From positions 62,001-126,000 of the forward strand of contig NZ_AUKG01000002.1 of the NCBI RefSeq assembly GCF_000424625.1: a stretch of DNA of 64,000 nt, written 5' to 3'. Positions 43,009 through 53,162 of the stretch are shown one piece after another. A program made the position numbers and the translations under genes. The number at the start of each line of letters is the position of its first letter. The first letter of the stretch is position 1. Under the pieces are notes generated by a model. That model was not told where the DNA came from, searched no databases, and saw only the letters and a list, made by a program, of their open reading frames with translations. This DNA is from Conexibacter woesei Iso977N (GTDB taxonomy: Bacteria > Actinomycetota > Thermoleophilia > Solirubrobacterales > Solirubrobacteraceae).

Positions 43009-44223
43009 ATGGCTGCCACCACCGGTCTGGACGTCCGCTCGCAGTTCCCCACGCTCGCCGGGCGTGACGGCGTCGCGTACCTGGACAGCGCCGCGACGTC
43101 GCAGACGCCGGACGCGGTGCTGGCCGCGATGGACTCGTACTACCGGGAGCACCGGGCGTCCGTGCACCGCGGGGTCTACCCGCTGGCGGCCGAGGCGACC
43201 GACCTGTTCGAGGGCGCGCGTGCGCGGATCGCGGCGTTCGTGGGGTGGGAGACGCGGGACACCGTGTTCACCCGCAACGCGTCCGAGGCGCTGAACGTCG
43301 TCGCGCACGGGTGGGGCAGGCGGCACGTGGGGCCGGGCGACCGGATCCTCGTGACGCGGATGGAGCACCACTCGAACTTCGTGCCGTGGTGGATGCTGGC
43401 CAAGGAGACCGGCGCCGAGCTGGTCGAGGTGCCGCTGGATGCCTCCGGTCAGCTCGATCTCGACGCGCTGGACGCGCTGCTCCCGGGCGCGCGGGTGCTG
43501 GCGTTCACGCACGTGTCGAACGTCGTCGGGACGATCACGCCGGCGGCGGAGATCGTGCGGCGCGCGCGCGAGCACGGTGTCGTCACGGTGATCGACGGCT
43601 CGCAGGCGGTCCCGCAGTTGCCGGTGGACCTGAAGGCGATCGACGCGGACTTCTACGCCTGGACCGGGCACAAGGCCTACGGGCCGACCGGCGTCGGCGT
43701 GCTGCACGGCAAGCACGACATGTTGCTCGACACCGAGCCGCTGATCGGCGGCGGTCACATGATCTCGACGGTGTCGTTCGACGACGTCAAGTGGGCCGCG
43801 CCGCCCGCGCGGTTCGAGGCGGGGACGTCGGCGATCGCCGAGGTCATCGGCCTGGGTGCTGCGGTTGACTGGCTCAGCGACCTCGGGATGGAGAACGTCC
43901 GGGCCCACGAGCTGGAGCTGACCGCCTACGCGCTCGAGCGGTTGGTGGAGTTCGACGACATCACGGTGCACGGGCCGCTGGATCCGGCTGCGCGCGGCGC
44001 GCTGGTGTCGTTCGCGCTGAAGGGTGTGCACCCGCACGACGTGTCGGAGATCATCGGCCGCAAGGGCGTCTGCGTCCGGGCCGGGCACCACTGCGCGCAG
44101 CCGCTGATGCAGCACCTGTGCGAGAGCGCCACCACTCGCGCTTCCTTCGCCGTTCACACGACGCGCGACGAGATCGACCAGCTCGTCGACGCGCTCGCCG
44201 AAGTCCGGCGCATCTTCGCCTAG
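43009..44223 (+). CDS. sufS: Cysteine desulfurase SufS
   Basis: PLP enzyme that supplies persulfide sulfur, 404 residues. Group II (SufS/CsdB) desulfurase features: [54 protein letters not shown], the PLP lysine in [15 protein letters not shown] and the catalytic Cys in [13 protein letters not shown]. It sits 6 bp after sufC and 13 bp before sufU, the usual SufS-SufU pair in Gram-positive systems. Confidence 0.97.
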   Translation: MAATTGLDVRSQFPTLAGRDGVAYLDSAATSQTPDAVLAAMDSYYREHRASVHRGVYPLAAEATDLFEGARARIAAFVGWETRDTVFTRNASEALNVVAHGWGRRHVGPGDRILVTRMEHHSNFVPWWMLAKETGAELVEVPLDASGQLDLDALDALLPGARVLAFTHVSNVVGTITPAAEIVRRAREHGVVTVIDGSQAVPQLPVDLKAIDADFYAWTGHKAYGPTGVGVLHGKHDMLLDTEPLIGGGHMISTVSFDDVKWAAPPARFEAGTSAIAEVIGLGAAVDWLSDLGMENVRAHELELTAYALERLVEFDDITVHGPLDPAARGALVSFALKGVHPHDVSEIIGRKGVCVRAGHHCAQPLMQHLCESATTRASFAVHTTRDEIDQLVDALAEVRRIFA

Positions 44224-44236
44224 CCTGAGAGGCACC

Positions 44237-44665
44237 ATGGACGACCTGTACCGCGAGGAGATCCTCCAGCACTACAAGCGGCCCCACAACTGGGGTCCGA
44301 TGGAGGCTCCCGATCTCACCGCCGAGGACCACAACCCGCTCTGCGGCGACCAGCTCAAGGTGATGCTGAAGGTCGGCGACGACGACCGCGTCGCGTCGAT
44401 CCGCTTCGAAGGCCACGGCTGCGCGATCTCGCAGGCGTCGGCGAGCATGGCCTCCGACGAGATCGTCGGGATGCCGGTGGCCGAGCTCCTGAAGCTCGAC
44501 CGCTCCTTCATCCTCGACCTCCTCGGCATCGACATCTCCGCCACCCGCATGAAGTGCGCGCTGCTGTCCCTGAAGGTCCTCAAGTCGGCCGGCCTCGGCC
44601 ACGAAGTCGACTGGGAGCCCGAGACGCCCGCCGCCACGGCGCCCCAGAACCGCGACGCGGTCTAG
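44237..44665 (+). CDS. sufU: SufU-type zinc-dependent sulfurtransferase
   Basis: Accepts persulfide from SufS, 142 residues. Ligands C36 and D38 (NPLCGD), C62 ([13 protein letters not shown]) and C107 ([13 protein letters not shown]) correspond to the SufU Zn site. The typical SufU insertion of about 18-20 residues between the second and third cysteines is missing: the C62-C107 spacing is 45, close to IscU. The GCAIS-ASAS and KCA-LS motifs nevertheless place it with SufU. Last gene of the first suf operon; a 10-bp hairpin (44684-44707) follows 18 nt after the stop. Confidence 0.92.
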   Translation: MDDLYREEILQHYKRPHNWGPMEAPDLTAEDHNPLCGDQLKVMLKVGDDDRVASIRFEGHGCAISQASASMASDEIVGMPVAELLKLDRSFILDLLGIDISATRMKCALLSLKVLKSAGLGHEVDWEPETPAATAPQNRDAV

Positions 44666-45084
44666 CCGCTACACGCGCCTCGTCGCCGCGGTCGCTCGAC
44701 CGCGGCGGGGCGGTCGGCGCAACGGCGCCGCCATCGCTTCTGGCGCGTCGAGCCGTCGCGCTCTCCGCCGTCCCTCGGTACACGCGTCTGATTCGCCGCG
44801 GTCGTTCGACAGGCGGCGGGGCGGTCGGCTTGAGTGGCGCCGCCATCGCTTCGCAACCAGTCCGTCGTCGCTTCTGGCGCGTCGAGCCGTCGCGCTCTCC
44901 GTCATCCCTCGGTACACGCGCCTGATTTGCCGCGGTTGCTCGACCGCGGCGGGGCGGTCGGCTGGAGAGGTGGCGCCGTCGTTTCGCGACCGGCCCGTTG
45001 TCGTCTCTGGCGCGTCGAGCCGTCGCGCTCTCCGCCGGTGTCGCCGCGCGGTCGCCTCTGGCGCAGGCGGCCGACGGCTCTCCG
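44666..45084. repeat. Intergenic tandem repeat block C (convergent junction)
   Basis: 419 bp between convergent sufU and the MarR gene. Three tandem copies of a unit of 133-134 nt: TGGCGCGTCGAGCCGTCGCG is identical at 44741-44760, 44875-44894 and 45008-45027; TCCCTCGGTACACGCG is identical at 44771-44786 and 44905-44920. Each unit also holds a hairpin of the GCCGCGG-TCGCTCGA-CCGCGGC type (44684-44707, near 44795 and near 44929), the first with a perfect 10-bp stem and loop GCTC. CCGTCATCC and CACGCG echo the core of blocks A, B and D. Long open frames here are repeat read-through. Confidence 0.82.
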
Positions 45085-45591
45085 TTACTCCGTCTCGCCG
45101 AGGTGGGCGAGGAGTTTGCGGAGGAGGCGGTCGAGTTGTTGTTGTTCTCGGTCGGAGAGGGGGGAGAGCATCTGGCGTTCGTTCTCGACGTGGGTGAAGA
45201 TGGCGGTGTCGAGGGCTTGGACGGCTGATGGGGTCAGCTCGACGGTGGTCGAGCGGCGGTCGGTGGGGTGGGGGGTGCGGCGCAGGAAGCCCTTGCGCTC
45301 GAGGCGGTCGAGGCGGTTGGTCAGGGTGCCCGAGGACACCAACAACGCCGCGGAGATCTCTGACGGCGTCAGGGCGAACGGTGGGCCCGAGCGGCGGAGC
45401 GTGAAGAGGATGTCGCCCTCGGCGACGTCGATGCCGACGGTTGCGGCGTAGGCGGCGATCCGGCGCTCCATCGCGCGCGCGACCTCGAGCAGGCGTGCCG
45501 CCCGCGCCATCGTGGTGGTGTCGAGCGATGGGTGCTGCGTGGCCCACTGGCCGACGAGCGCGTCGATCTGGTCGGGACTCCTGGGCGGCAT
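45085..45591 (-). CDS. MarR-family transcriptional regulator
   Basis: 168 residues from ATG 45591. Winged-helix core: GIDVAEGDILFTLRRSG, LTPSEISAALLVSSGTLTNRLDRLERKG, then the wing RRTPHPTDRRSTTVELT. C-terminal and N-terminal helices form the dimer. It is divergent from the cupin gene across 84 bp containing a perfect MarR-type palindrome at 45632, so it probably represses both. The longer open frame toward 45930 is antisense to the cupin. Ligand unknown. Confidence 0.92.
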   Translation of the reverse strand: MPPRSPDQIDALVGQWATQHPSLDTTTMARAARLLEVARAMERRIAAYAATVGIDVAEGDILFTLRRSGPPFALTPSEISAALLVSSGTLTNRLDRLERKGFLRRTPHPTDRRSTTVELTPSAVQALDTAIFTHVENERQMLSPLSDREQQQLDRLLRKLLAHLGETE

Positions 45592-45631
45592 CTGTGGTGG
45601 TAACCGTACTGATCCCTTGCTCGGAGAGAAG

Positions 45632-45649
45632 TATCTTGATCTCAAGATA
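45632..45649. promoter_or_regulatory. MarR operator candidate
   Basis: TATCTTGA-TC-TCAAGATA is a perfect 8+8 bp inverted repeat with a 2-bp centre, of the size and A/T-rich TTGA/TCAA type bound by many MarR dimers. It lies 26 bp before the cupin ATG and 41 bp before the MarR start, suited to regulating both genes. Confidence 0.75.
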
Positions 45650-45675
45650 AACGAGCGCAAGGGAGCTGCAACACC

Positions 45676-46113
45676 ATGGCGAACGTCGGCGATGTGTACA
45701 ACCTGGGCGGTCACGAGCGGTTGACCGTGACGCGTCTGGACCCGGAGCTCCTGGAGGTCCGCGCCGAGTGGGATCCGACAGAGACGCCGCAGCAGCCGCT
45801 CGCGCACCGGCACCCCAGTCAGGACGAGCACTTCGTCATCGAGGAGGGCGAGCTGCAGGCGGTCGTGGACGGCGCGGAGATCGTGCTGCGCGCGGGCGAC
45901 ACGCTCGACGTCCCGGCGGGCACGGTGCACGCGATGTGGTCGACCGCGCCGGGCGTGACGCGCGCCGTGTGGCAGGTCCGGCCAGCGCTGCGCACGGCCG
46001 AGATGTGGACCGAGGTCACCGCGCTCAGCGCCGACGCCGGCCGGATGCCGACCCCGGACGAGGGTCAGGCGCTGCTCGCGAAGTACGCGCCCGAGTTCGA
46101 GTTGGTGCTCTAG
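45676..46113 (+). CDS. Cupin-domain protein
   Basis: 145-residue single-domain cupin. Metal-binding motif 1 reads LAHRHPSQDEHFVIEEGEL (two His and a Glu) and motif 2 PAGTVHAMWS (third His). No second catalytic feature is seen; such small cupins act as dioxygenases, isomerases or binding proteins. The divergent MarR gene with a palindromic operator suggests induction by a small, probably aromatic or oxidative, effector, which is inference. Confidence 0.85.
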   Translation: MANVGDVYNLGGHERLTVTRLDPELLEVRAEWDPTETPQQPLAHRHPSQDEHFVIEEGELQAVVDGAEIVLRAGDTLDVPAGTVHAMWSTAPGVTRAVWQVRPALRTAEMWTEVTALSADAGRMPTPDEGQALLAKYAPEFELVL

Positions 46114-46281
46114 CCCTCGCCCGCCATCGCCGCTCGCGCCGCGTGATCGGACCTCGCTGCACAGGTTCTGAGTGCTGCGAAGGTGCGATCCTCTGCAATG
46201 TCATGAGCTAACAAAGTATTAAGTGTCTGCGAAGCATACGGTTGACCGATCCATTCATTCAGGTCCGAAGGAAGGTCCACC

Positions 46282-46785
46282 ATGTGGAAGAAGTTGCGGC
46301 GTTCTCGCTCGGCGATGATCGGTATCTGCTGCGCGCTTGTCGGCGCGGCCGCGGTCCCGATCGTCAGCTTTGCCACCGTCTCCGGTCCGGTCGGCGACGG
46401 CCCGATGGTCATGCAGTCCGGGTCGACGAGCGTCACCTACCAGCCGGCGACGAACGTCGCCTCGCTGCCGGCCACGAGCTTCAAGCAGATCTGGACGCGC
46501 GTCGGCGACGTCGTCCACATGACGGGCGTCATCCCGGTGCAGGCCGCGGCGGCCAACACCGACACGCAGATCTACATCCCGCTGCCGCCGGAGGTCGACA
46601 CGGCCTTCCCCACGCATTTCGACTGCGAGGGCACCGCGGTCGCGACGCCACCGAACGACAGCATGGCCGACGTGCAGGCGGCCGTGACCACCGGCCACAC
46701 CCACCAGTGCCTCGCGTACTACAGGGCGTCCACCACGGCGCTCGTGTACGTCTTCTACGACATGAGCTACAGGATCCAGTCCTGA
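46282..46785 (+). CDS. Secreted beta-rich protein, phage-tail-like domain
   Basis: 167 residues from ATG 46282 with GAAGG upstream. Signal peptide: basic MWKKLRRSRS, hydrophobic helix to about residue 30. The mature part contains IWTRVGDVVHMTGVIPV and later IYIPLPPEV, which resembles the beta-sandwich repeated in phage tail and minor structural proteins (W-T-R-V-G-x-x-V-x-x-x-G), but no phage gene is nearby. The 168-bp spacer before it is A/T-richer than average and presumably holds its promoter. Its last 19 bases overlap the convergent gene. Function unknown. Confidence 0.65.
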   Translation: MWKKLRRSRSAMIGICCALVGAAAVPIVSFATVSGPVGDGPMVMQSGSTSVTYQPATNVASLPATSFKQIWTRVGDVVHMTGVIPVQAAAANTDTQIYIPLPPEVDTAFPTHFDCEGTAVATPPNDSMADVQAAVTTGHTHQCLAYYRASTTALVYVFYDMSYRIQS

Positions 46786-48692
46786 CCTGACCCGGTGCGG
46801 ACCGCCGCGCTGTCGGTCAGCGCTCGCAGCGCGGCGAGGTCCGCCCCGGTGAAGCGGGGCAGGTGGGGCGGGCCCCAGGCACCGGACGTCGTCAGGATCG
46901 CACCGCCCTGCGTCTCGCCCGCGTCGACCAGGAGCGTGTCGGGCAGGGTCGACTCGTCGAGGCCGGCGGCGTCCAGCGCCGACTGGAGCGCGGGCAGGGG
47001 TGCGGCGGCGTCGGACGAGGACACCAGGACGAGCGTTGCGGGCGCGTCGGCGAAGAGCGCGGCGTAGGACCGCAACAACTCGGGCGCGGCGGTGATCTCG
47101 TCGGCGCTGGCGAGGATCCGGAAGCGTGGCGTCGCGTCGAAGAAGTAGGGCGCGATCCGGGGCGAAGGTGTAGGGGTTGGCCCGGTTCCCGCCGCGGCGT
47201 GGAACGCGTCCTCCAACTCCATGAACAACTCGATGCGGTGCGGCGCCACGCCCGACACCGCGACGACGTCCAGCCCGCGCGCCTCGCGCGCGAAGCGCAG
47301 CGGCAGGTCCTTGACCGCGCGCCAGACGAGGTAGTCGAGCGGCAGCATGCCCCGGAACGCCCACTCGCCGTCGACCGCCACCCACGCGCCGCCCGCGTCA
47401 CGGTCCTCGACCACGTTGGTCCAGATCGCGTCGAGCGCCTCGCCGCGCAGGAGTGGGACGCCTTCATCATCAACTTGGTCGTCGCCGTCGACCCCGAACG
47501 TGTCGACCAGCCAGCGCGCGTAGTCCGCCACCAGCGCGGCGAGGCGGGGCGCGTCCGCGGCGGTCAGCGCCTCCAGCGCCCGGAACGCGAGCAGCGGCCC
47601 GCGGCGCAGCGGCTCGTCGGCGAGCCGGTGGTCGATGACGCCCAGCTCGATCGACGGCGCGCGGCCCGCGGTCCCGCCCGCCGCCAGCTCGTTGACGATC
47701 CGGCCGTCGGATGTGCGGGTCACGCGCTTGCGACAGGCCGGGCGGCGGTCGAACGACCAGTGGCGCGCCGCCCACGAACGGTCGACGCCCAGCCGCGCCG
47801 CCGCGCGCTCCGGCGACCCACGCCAGCAGAGCAAGGTGTAGGAGTTGGCCAGCTCGGTCAGCAGCCCGCCCTCGGCGACCGCCCGCTGGGCGAGCGTCTC
47901 GGAGACGACGGTCCTCCGCGGCGTCCCCGCCCCGGCGCCGCGGTTGGGCGCGGTGCCGAAGAGCCAGTTCGCGGCGTCGCGCGCGTCGTCGCCGAAGGCG
48001 GCGGGGTCCAGGACCGTCGAGGCGAGACGGTGGTCCGGGTAGGGGAGCAGGACGCTCGTCGCGGCGAAGCCCGCCGCGTCCGCGGCGCCGAGGAGCTCGT
48101 GGAGAGTCGGCGCGGGCGAGTCTCCGCGCGCGGCTGCGGCGGCGCGGAGGGCGTCGAGGGGCGGGGCGTCCGGCGCGACGAGCGAGGTGTAGGACTTGCC
48201 GGTGTCGTCGTCGAGCGCGCCGTTGAGGTACTTCAACCCCAGGCGGTTGCGCGTCGACAGCAGGGCGAGGCCGTCGTCGGCCAAGCAAGCGAAGGCGGCG
48301 GGGAGGTCGGCGGGGTCGTGCACGACGACCAAGTCGTAGGACTCGCCCGCCACCAAGTCAGGGTGGATGGTCACCCCCGGCAGGTCGGAGCAGCGCAGCG
48401 CCGCCACTGCGGCGTGCTCGGCCGACGCTTCAACCGCGTCCACCCGCGAGAACGACTCGCCCAGCCAGCGCGTGAGCGACCCCAGCCCGGACCCCAGCTC
48501 CAGCGCGCGGCACCCCGCCGCGCCCGCGAACCCGAGCGCGTCGAGCACCGTCGTCCGGTACTGCGACAGCTCCCACAGCTGCGCGAAGTCCTCCCACGCC
48601 AGCGCGGCCAGCTCGGGTGACACGGTGCGGCGGTCGGCGACCGACTCCAGCGCGGCCAGCACCGCGCGCTCCCGGGGATCGAGTGGGGGCAT
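46767..48692 (-). CDS. Large protein with N-terminal SAM methyltransferase domain
   Basis: 641 residues from ATG 48692. Residues about 45-180 are a class I methyltransferase: CRALELGSGLGSLTRWLGE is motif I, VDAVEASAEHAAVA the acidic loop, SYDLVVVHDPADLP motif IV, and LALLSTRNRLGLKYLNG is typical of sugar- or glycan-linked methyltransferases. The remaining 400 or so residues, including a compact segment WAFRGMLPLDYLVWRAVKDLP, are not recognised. Similar layouts occur with rhamnan and O-antigen synthesis proteins, but no glycan locus is adjacent. Cytoplasmic. Confidence 0.7.
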   Translation of the reverse strand: MPPLDPRERAVLAALESVADRRTVSPELAALAWEDFAQLWELSQYRTTVLDALGFAGAAGCRALELGSGLGSLTRWLGESFSRVDAVEASAEHAAVAALRCSDLPGVTIHPDLVAGESYDLVVVHDPADLPAAFACLADDGLALLSTRNRLGLKYLNGALDDDTGKSYTSLVAPDAPPLDALRAAAAARGDSPAPTLHELLGAADAAGFAATSVLLPYPDHRLASTVLDPAAFGDDARDAANWLFGTAPNRGAGAGTPRRTVVSETLAQRAVAEGGLLTELANSYTLLCWRGSPERAAARLGVDRSWAARHWSFDRRPACRKRVTRTSDGRIVNELAAGGTAGRAPSIELGVIDHRLADEPLRRGPLLAFRALEALTAADAPRLAALVADYARWLVDTFGVDGDDQVDDEGVPLLRGEALDAIWTNVVEDRDAGGAWVAVDGEWAFRGMLPLDYLVWRAVKDLPLRFAREARGLDVVAVSGVAPHRIELFMELEDAFHAAAGTGPTPTPSPRIAPYFFDATPRFRILASADEITAAPELLRSYAALFADAPATLVLVSSSDAAAPLPALQSALDAAGLDESTLPDTLLVDAGETQGGAILTTSGAWGPPHLPRFTGADLAALRALTDSAAVRTGSGQDWIL

Positions 48693-48828
48693 CGGGTGCT
48701 CACGGTACGCCACGTCCCGGCGCGGACAAGGTGTCGTGCACGCACCCCTAGGGGGCCGTGGCGTCGCGCGCACCGCCCGCGTTCAAGGGATGTCCAGCAA
48801 GCGCAACGCCCCCGAAAGGTCCACCGCC

Positions 48829-49305
48829 ATGCCCCTCCGTCGCACCCACAAGACCACCACCTTCGCCGCCGCCGCGCTGGCGGTCGCCGCGCTCGGCGCC
48901 GGCGGCACCGCGCTCGCCCAGAGCGCCGACCAGAGCACGCCGACCACCATCCAGGTCTCACCCGCGCCGTCGATCGGCCCCGGCGCGACCGCGCCGTTCG
49001 ACGCGCCCGGCGTCAAGGCGATCCGCCGCGGCAAGCCGATCCCGGCCGGCTACGTCCTGATCGGCTACCGCATCCAGGCCCACCGCGGCACGAAGATGGC
49101 CGGCGCCGCGCTGCGCTTCCTGTGCCCCGACGGCAAGCAGCTCGCCTCCTTCGGGACCATCGGCAACGCCGGCTTCTCCGCCGACCGCAACTACACCCAC
49201 CACCGGCTCACGTTCGTCACGAGCTGGCCGAACATGCGCGACCGCGCCGGCAACCCGATCAACGACGCCGACGGCAAGCTCTACGCCGTCTGCGGCAGCA
49301 AATAA
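48829..49305 (+). CDS. Secreted hypothetical protein
   Basis: 158 residues from ATG 48829 (AAAGG upstream; ATG 48790 would add 13). Signal peptide MPLRRTHKTTTFAAAALAVAALGAG with cleavage near ALA. The mature part has a Pro/Thr-rich stretch, then a small domain with two cysteines (LRFLCPDGKQLASFG and LYAVCGSK) likely joined by a disulfide, and several Tyr/His residues. No family recognised. Divergent from the methyltransferase-domain gene; a CCCCTAGGGG palindrome lies in the spacer near 48747-48756. Confidence 0.65.
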   Translation: MPLRRTHKTTTFAAAALAVAALGAGGTALAQSADQSTPTTIQVSPAPSIGPGATAPFDAPGVKAIRRGKPIPAGYVLIGYRIQAHRGTKMAGAALRFLCPDGKQLASFGTIGNAGFSADRNYTHHRLTFVTSWPNMRDRAGNPINDADGKLYAVCGSK

Positions 49306-49348
49306 GCACCGCACCACGCGAAGCGAGCGGTGCGGCGCCGGGGTCCTA

Positions 49349-51226
<1,878 letters not shown>

Positions 51227-51239
51227 GCGCGGAAAGAGG

Positions 51240-51647
51240 CTAGGGGGTCGGCGGCTCCGGCAGGTGCGCGGCCTTCCACTTCTCGGTGGAGCGGTGGTGG
51301 AAGAACGAGGCGAAGACGCCGGCCACCGAGGTGACGACGACGAGCGCCCAGACCTCCAGGAAGACGTCCAGGAGCTTGCCGCCGGTCGTCAGAGGGTTCG
51401 GGAACTGCGAGGACACCGTCAGCATCTGGGTCGTCGTCCAGAACAGGGCGTTCCAGAACGTCGTGATCTCGCCGTGGTGGCGCTCCAGCGCCCAGCCGAG
51501 GGCCGCGGCGAGCAGGTCGATGACGATCGTCAGGACGATCACGCCGGTGATCCGGCTGCGCAGCTCGGCGTGCGCGCCGGTCTCGGCCCTGAGGGTCATC
51601 CTGACGCCGCGCAGGACGCGGATCACGGGGTGGTGCGTCTTCTCCAC
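51240..51647 (-). CDS. Two-helix pore (potassium-channel-like) protein with altered filter
   Basis: 135 residues: amphipathic N-terminus, TM1 (about 33-54, ITGVIVLTIVIDLLAAALGW), a re-entrant pore helix (64-76, FWNALFWTTTQML) and TM2 (about 92-116, ending VTSVAGVFASFF). This is the Ion_trans_2/KcsA topology. At the selectivity filter, where K+ channels have TVGYGD, it reads T77-V-S-S-Q-F82, so K+ selectivity is unlikely; it may be a non-selective or silent subunit. A basic C-terminal tail follows. Confidence 0.72.
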   Translation of the reverse strand: MEKTHHPVIRVLRGVRMTLRAETGAHAELRSRITGVIVLTIVIDLLAAALGWALERHHGEITTFWNALFWTTTQMLTVSSQFPNPLTTGGKLLDVFLEVWALVVVTSVAGVFASFFHHRSTEKWKAAHLPEPPTP

Positions 51648-51710
51648 CTGCGCGAGTCTGGCCGGTCCGGCGGACGCGTCGCGCGCCCGCCGGGCCGGAG
51701 CGGCGCCGGC

Positions 51711-53126
51711 CTACGCCGGCGTGATGTTCTGGTTGCGGTGGAACACGTTGTCCGGGTCGTACTTGGCCTTGATCGCGGCCAGCCGCTCGTAGGACTCGTC
51801 GCCGTAGGCGGCGCGCACGCGGTCCTGGCCCTCGCTGCCGAGGTAGTTGATGTACGCGCCGCCGGTCGTGTGCTCCTCGAGCGTCGCGTACACGTCGCGG
51901 CCCCACTGCAGGCACGCGTCGTCCTGGTCGGCCGACTCCCAGCGCGACATCATGTTGATGACGTACGGGGCGGACCGGTGCGGGAACGCGCTCGCGTCGG
52001 CCGGGACCCGCGCGGCGGCGCCGCCCATCGTGTGGATGTGCAGCTCGCACGCGGGCGCCGGGCGGTCTGCGTGGCCCTCGACGATCCGGTCGATCGCGCC
52101 GTCGCTCAGCGCGTCCAGGTAGCCCGCCTTCATGTAGTTGCGATGCCCCTTGTCCAGCAGCGGGTCCAGCAGCTGCTGCAGCGCCTCGTACGGGATCTCG
52201 CCGAGCAGGTCGACGGCGGGGCCCAGCGCGCGGATCGGCGCGACCATCGCCTCGCCCTCCTCGACCGGCCCCGACCAGCACGCCACGACCGCGATGCCCG
52301 GGTGGCCGTGCATCTCCTCGGGCAGGAACGGCGCCGGCGGCGCGGTCGTCGCGTTGACGAGGATCGTCAGCTCGTCGGGCATCCCGGCGTCCATCAACCC
52401 CCGGACCGTCTCGAGGATCTCGCGCAGCTGGGTGGGCGGGAAGAACGCGGCGCCGCCGTAGACGACCGGCCCGACCGGCGCGAGCTGGAAGTCCATCGAC
52501 GTCACGATCCCGAAGTTCCCGCCGCCGCCCTTCAGCGCCCACAGCAGCTCGGACTCCTCGTCGGACCCGAGCCCGGCGCGTACGACGCGCCCGTCGGCGG
52601 TGACGACGTCGGCGCCGATCAGCCGGTCGCACGCCAGCCCGAGGTTGCGCGCGAGGTGCCCGATCCCGCCGCCGAGCGTCAGCCCGCCGATGCCGGTCGT
52701 CGACACGTAGCCGCCGGTCGTCGCCAGGCCGAAGGCCTGCGTCTCGTGGTCGAGCTCGTGCCACTGCATCCCGCCCTGGGCGGTGACGGTCCTGCGCTGC
52801 GCGTCGACGCGCGCGCCCTTCATCGGGCCGACGTCGATGACGATCCCGCCGTCGGAGGAGGAGAAGCCCGGGATGCTGTGGCCGCCGCCGCGCACGGCGA
52901 TCTCCAGGCCCTCGCTGCGCGCGAACGACACGGCCCGGATCACGTCCGCGACGCCCGCGCACTGGACGACGACCGCCGGCCGCTGGTCGGCGAACATCGC
53001 GTTCCAGACCTCGCGGGCGTCGTCGTAGCCGGCGTCGCCGGGCGTGAAGACCGGACCGCGGAGGGACTCGCGCAGCTCGGTCAGCGCGCCGGTGTCGAGG
53101 GTGGACTGGGTGGGGAGGGTGGTCAT
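51711..53126 (-). CDS. FAD-linked oxidase (berberine-bridge-enzyme-like)
   Basis: 471 residues. PCMH-type FAD domain with VVQCAGVADVIRAVSFAR, the covalent-FAD histidine in VRGGGHSIPGF, and FGLATTGGYVSTTGIGGLTLGGGIG. The cysteine used for a second covalent FAD link in some members is absent (ATTGG), so attachment is probably through His only. The C-terminal BBE segment is GAYINYLGSEG with YDPDNVFHRNQNI. No signal peptide. It would oxidise an alcohol, sugar or secondary metabolite with O2. 36 bp after the AfsR-like gene on the same strand. Confidence 0.9.
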   Translation of the reverse strand: MTTLPTQSTLDTGALTELRESLRGPVFTPGDAGYDDAREVWNAMFADQRPAVVVQCAGVADVIRAVSFARSEGLEIAVRGGGHSIPGFSSSDGGIVIDVGPMKGARVDAQRRTVTAQGGMQWHELDHETQAFGLATTGGYVSTTGIGGLTLGGGIGHLARNLGLACDRLIGADVVTADGRVVRAGLGSDEESELLWALKGGGGNFGIVTSMDFQLAPVGPVVYGGAAFFPPTQLREILETVRGLMDAGMPDELTILVNATTAPPAPFLPEEMHGHPGIAVVACWSGPVEEGEAMVAPIRALGPAVDLLGEIPYEALQQLLDPLLDKGHRNYMKAGYLDALSDGAIDRIVEGHADRPAPACELHIHTMGGAAARVPADASAFPHRSAPYVINMMSRWESADQDDACLQWGRDVYATLEEHTTGGAYINYLGSEGQDRVRAAYGDESYERLAAIKAKYDPDNVFHRNQNITPA

Positions 53127-53162
53127 GGCGACGATGGTGCGCCGGACCCTCTTTGCGCTCGC

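Noticed and set aside
44666-45084. CRISPR array
   Set aside because: Units are 133-134 nt and degenerate throughout, with no short direct repeat alternating with unique spacers and no cas genes.
44669-45547. 292-codon minus-strand frame across block C
   Set aside because: It reads through tandem repeats and into the MarR gene in the wrong frame; no conserved protein features.
48747-48756. CCCCTAGGGG as a terminator
   Set aside because: No stem extension or T-tract and it lies between divergent gene starts.
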